Source: JADJSS01 sp046329815 (lineage in GTDB: Bacteria; Bacteroidota; Bacteroidia; Chitinophagales; JADIYW01). From it: a DNA stretch of 64,000 nt. How positions within the stretch are numbered: the stretch's first letter is position 1; each line of letters starts with the position of its first letter. This document shows positions 62,783 through 64,000 of this stretch, in pieces. The stretch spans positions 1,240,001-1,304,000 of the forward strand of contig JAXLTY010000001.1 of assembly GCA_046329815.1 (NCBI GenBank), in the 5' to 3' direction. The notes under the pieces are model-generated. The model had not been told where the DNA came from and searched no databases. It saw only the letters and a program-made list of their open reading frames with translations. Position numbers and translations under genes: made by a program.

Positions 62783-64000
62783 ATGAAGAAAGGTATTCTG
62801 ACTATATATACTGTTTTATTTTGTTTCGTTTGTTGTTTTTGTCAGCAGCAAAAACCCAAGCACAAATCACCAACAGGTTTCGAACAGCCGGAAATCAAAC
62901 CCACTGAATATTGGAATTTTTACAAAGAACCAATTAATTTACAAGATTCCGAAATCGTTAAAAAAATCCATGCTCTTGATTGCTATTTTGAGAAAAAAGT
63001 AGATTCAAATGGATTTAACGGTTCTGTTCTGATTGCTTATAAAGGCACTAAGATTTTCGAGCGCTATTACGGTTATAAAAATTATTACACGTTTGAAAAA
63101 TTAACACCAAGATCTACTTTCCAGATTGCCTCCACATCTAAAACATTTACAGGCGGCGCTGTTTTACTATTGTTGCAGCAAAATATGTTATCGCTGGAAG
63201 ATACACTGCAAAAATTCTTTCCAAATTTTCCATACCAAGGTATTACAGTGCGTATGTTGCTCAATCATCGTTCCGGTTTGCCCAATTATCTAAATTTCTC
63301 CGAAACCTACTGGAAAGATAAATCAGCATTTATGAGTAACCAGGATGTATTGGATATGATGCAAATAAAACGTCCAAAAATACTGGCTTCGCCTGATACG
63401 CGCTTTTTTTACAACAACACCAACTTTGTTTTATTAGCGCTCATCGTTGAGAAAGTTTCCGGCATGCCTTTCTGCGATTTCGTCCATCAAAATATCTTTC
63501 TTCCGTTAGGTATGACTGATACCTGGTATTATGATCCGCTAAGCGTGCGTAATTCTGCAACCAAAGGTTATAAAGGCGGCAGTTGGCGCGAAGATGATAT
63601 CGTTTACACAGATGGTGTTTTGGGCGACAAAGGAATTTATAGCACGGTACAAGATTTGTATAAATGGGACATGGCACTTACTGCAGGAAAATTTATCCGA
63701 CCAGAGTTATTAGGTTTGGCATACACGCCACAAAGTTTTGAGAAGCACGGTTCCAAAAATTATGGTTTGGGCTGGCGTATGCAAGACCAACCGGATGGCA
63801 CCCGATTAATTTACCACAATGGCTGGTGGCACAGCTATAATTCTGTATTTAACAGAAAGATCAGCGACAAAACCACCATTATTATATTGAGTAACCATTT
63901 CAGCAACAGCGTTTACCGTATTCAGGGAATTTGGGACATTTTATATGGCAGCGGCGTGGTTTCCGGCGCAGAAGATGGCTCTGATAATGAGATCACTAAA
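62783..64000 (+). CDS. Serine hydrolase (beta-lactamase/S12 family), cut by the right edge
   Basis: The frame stays open to the last base, so about 406 codons are visible and the stop is outside. Start MKKGILTIYTVLFCFVCCFC gives a signal peptide; an earlier in-frame ATG at 62747 exists but lacks one. Motifs of class C-like serine hydrolases are present: S-x-x-K in IASTSKTFT, Y-x-N in RFFYNNTNF, and H-x-G in IYHNGWWHSY (HNG replaces the KTG of true beta-lactamases). It is more probably a peptidase or esterase than a beta-lactamase. Expected lengths fit several hundred residues plus a C-terminal part off the window. Confidence 0.92.
   Translation, partial: MKKGILTIYTVLFCFVCCFCQQQKPKHKSPTGFEQPEIKPTEYWNFYKEPINLQDSEIVKKIHALDCYFEKKVDSNGFNGSVLIAYKGTKIFERYYGYKNYYTFEKLTPRSTFQIASTSKTFTGGAVLLLLQQNMLSLEDTLQKFFPNFPYQGITVRMLLNHRSGLPNYLNFSETYWKDKSAFMSNQDVLDMMQIKRPKILASPDTRFFYNNTNFVLLALIVEKVSGMPFCDFVHQNIFLPLGMTDTWYYDPLSVRNSATKGYKGGSWREDDIVYTDGVLGDKGIYSTVQDLYKWDMALTAGKFIRPELLGLAYTPQSFEKHGSKNYGLGWRMQDQPDGTRLIYHNGWWHSYNSVFNRKISDKTTIIILSNHFSNSVYRIQGIWDILYGSGVVSGAEDGSDNEITK

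Noticed and set aside
62783..64000. True class C beta-lactamase (AmpC)
   Set aside because: The third motif is HNG rather than KTG and the surroundings offer no resistance context; called a serine hydrolase only.

Overview
The window looks like a chromosomal segment of a low-GC member of the Bacteroidota. The evidence is a SusC/SusD pair, a PorP/SprF protein beside a giant adhesin with a CHU_C (type B) sorting domain, a type A T9SS sorting domain, many lipoproteins, family-typical DUF2480/DUF4292/DUF2807/DUF4377 proteins, and repeated use of the Bacteroidota promoter pattern (TTG, about 16-20 bp, TAnnTTTG). MqnC implies menaquinone synthesis by the futalosine route. CHU_C proteins and MqnC would fit a Chitinophagales/Cytophagales-like lineage, but the order cannot be fixed from this window. 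No transposase, phage gene or CRISPR array was seen.

Layout. 1-1.1 kb: the 5' end of a leucine-rich-repeat surface protein with an apparent start-proximal frameshift, then an unrecognised conserved-looking protein. 1.2-1.7 kb: a gene-free array of twenty-two degenerate 21-bp units arranged as two arms around a perfect palindrome. 1.8-6.9 kb: the F1Fo-ATPase operon atpB-E-F-H-A-G (beta and epsilon are not here). 7-13 kb: a SusC/SusD operon with two extra lipoproteins. 13-17 kb: mqnC and a divergent M16 protease pair. 17-21.7 kb: two T9SS cargo proteins. 21.8-27.2 kb: lytic transglycosylase, DUF2480, PpiD, a second 21-bp-period array and a CNNM/CBS transporter. 27.3-32.5 kb: PorP/SprF and a 1368-residue adhesin. 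32.8-40 kb: an envelope cluster (51-residue membrane protein, LptC, EnvC-like, DUF4292, TPR, dUTPase, flippase) and tRNA-Phe. 40-47 kb: a metZ-led run with a GT2 glycosyltransferase and three large membrane proteins, then OsmC. 47.7-56 kb: an outer membrane barrel, a giant alpha-2-macroglobulin-like protein and a DUF3089 hydrolase. 56-64 kb: a tandem AAA+ protein with a duplicated N-terminal domain, thiL, DUF2807, a triple DUF4377/META protein, TspO and a serine hydrolase cut by the right edge.

Most genes deal with the cell envelope: LPS export (LptC), wall turnover (EnvC-like, transglycosylase), outer-membrane folding (PpiD), nutrient import (SusCD), T9SS-displayed adhesins, and surface polysaccharide (flippase, glycosyltransferases). 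The least expected signals are in the DNA between genes: two arrays with an exact 21-bp period, 7-bp-period spacers at five gene boundaries, a MITE-like palindrome, a REP-like double hairpin, and three TTG-started genes in one cluster.
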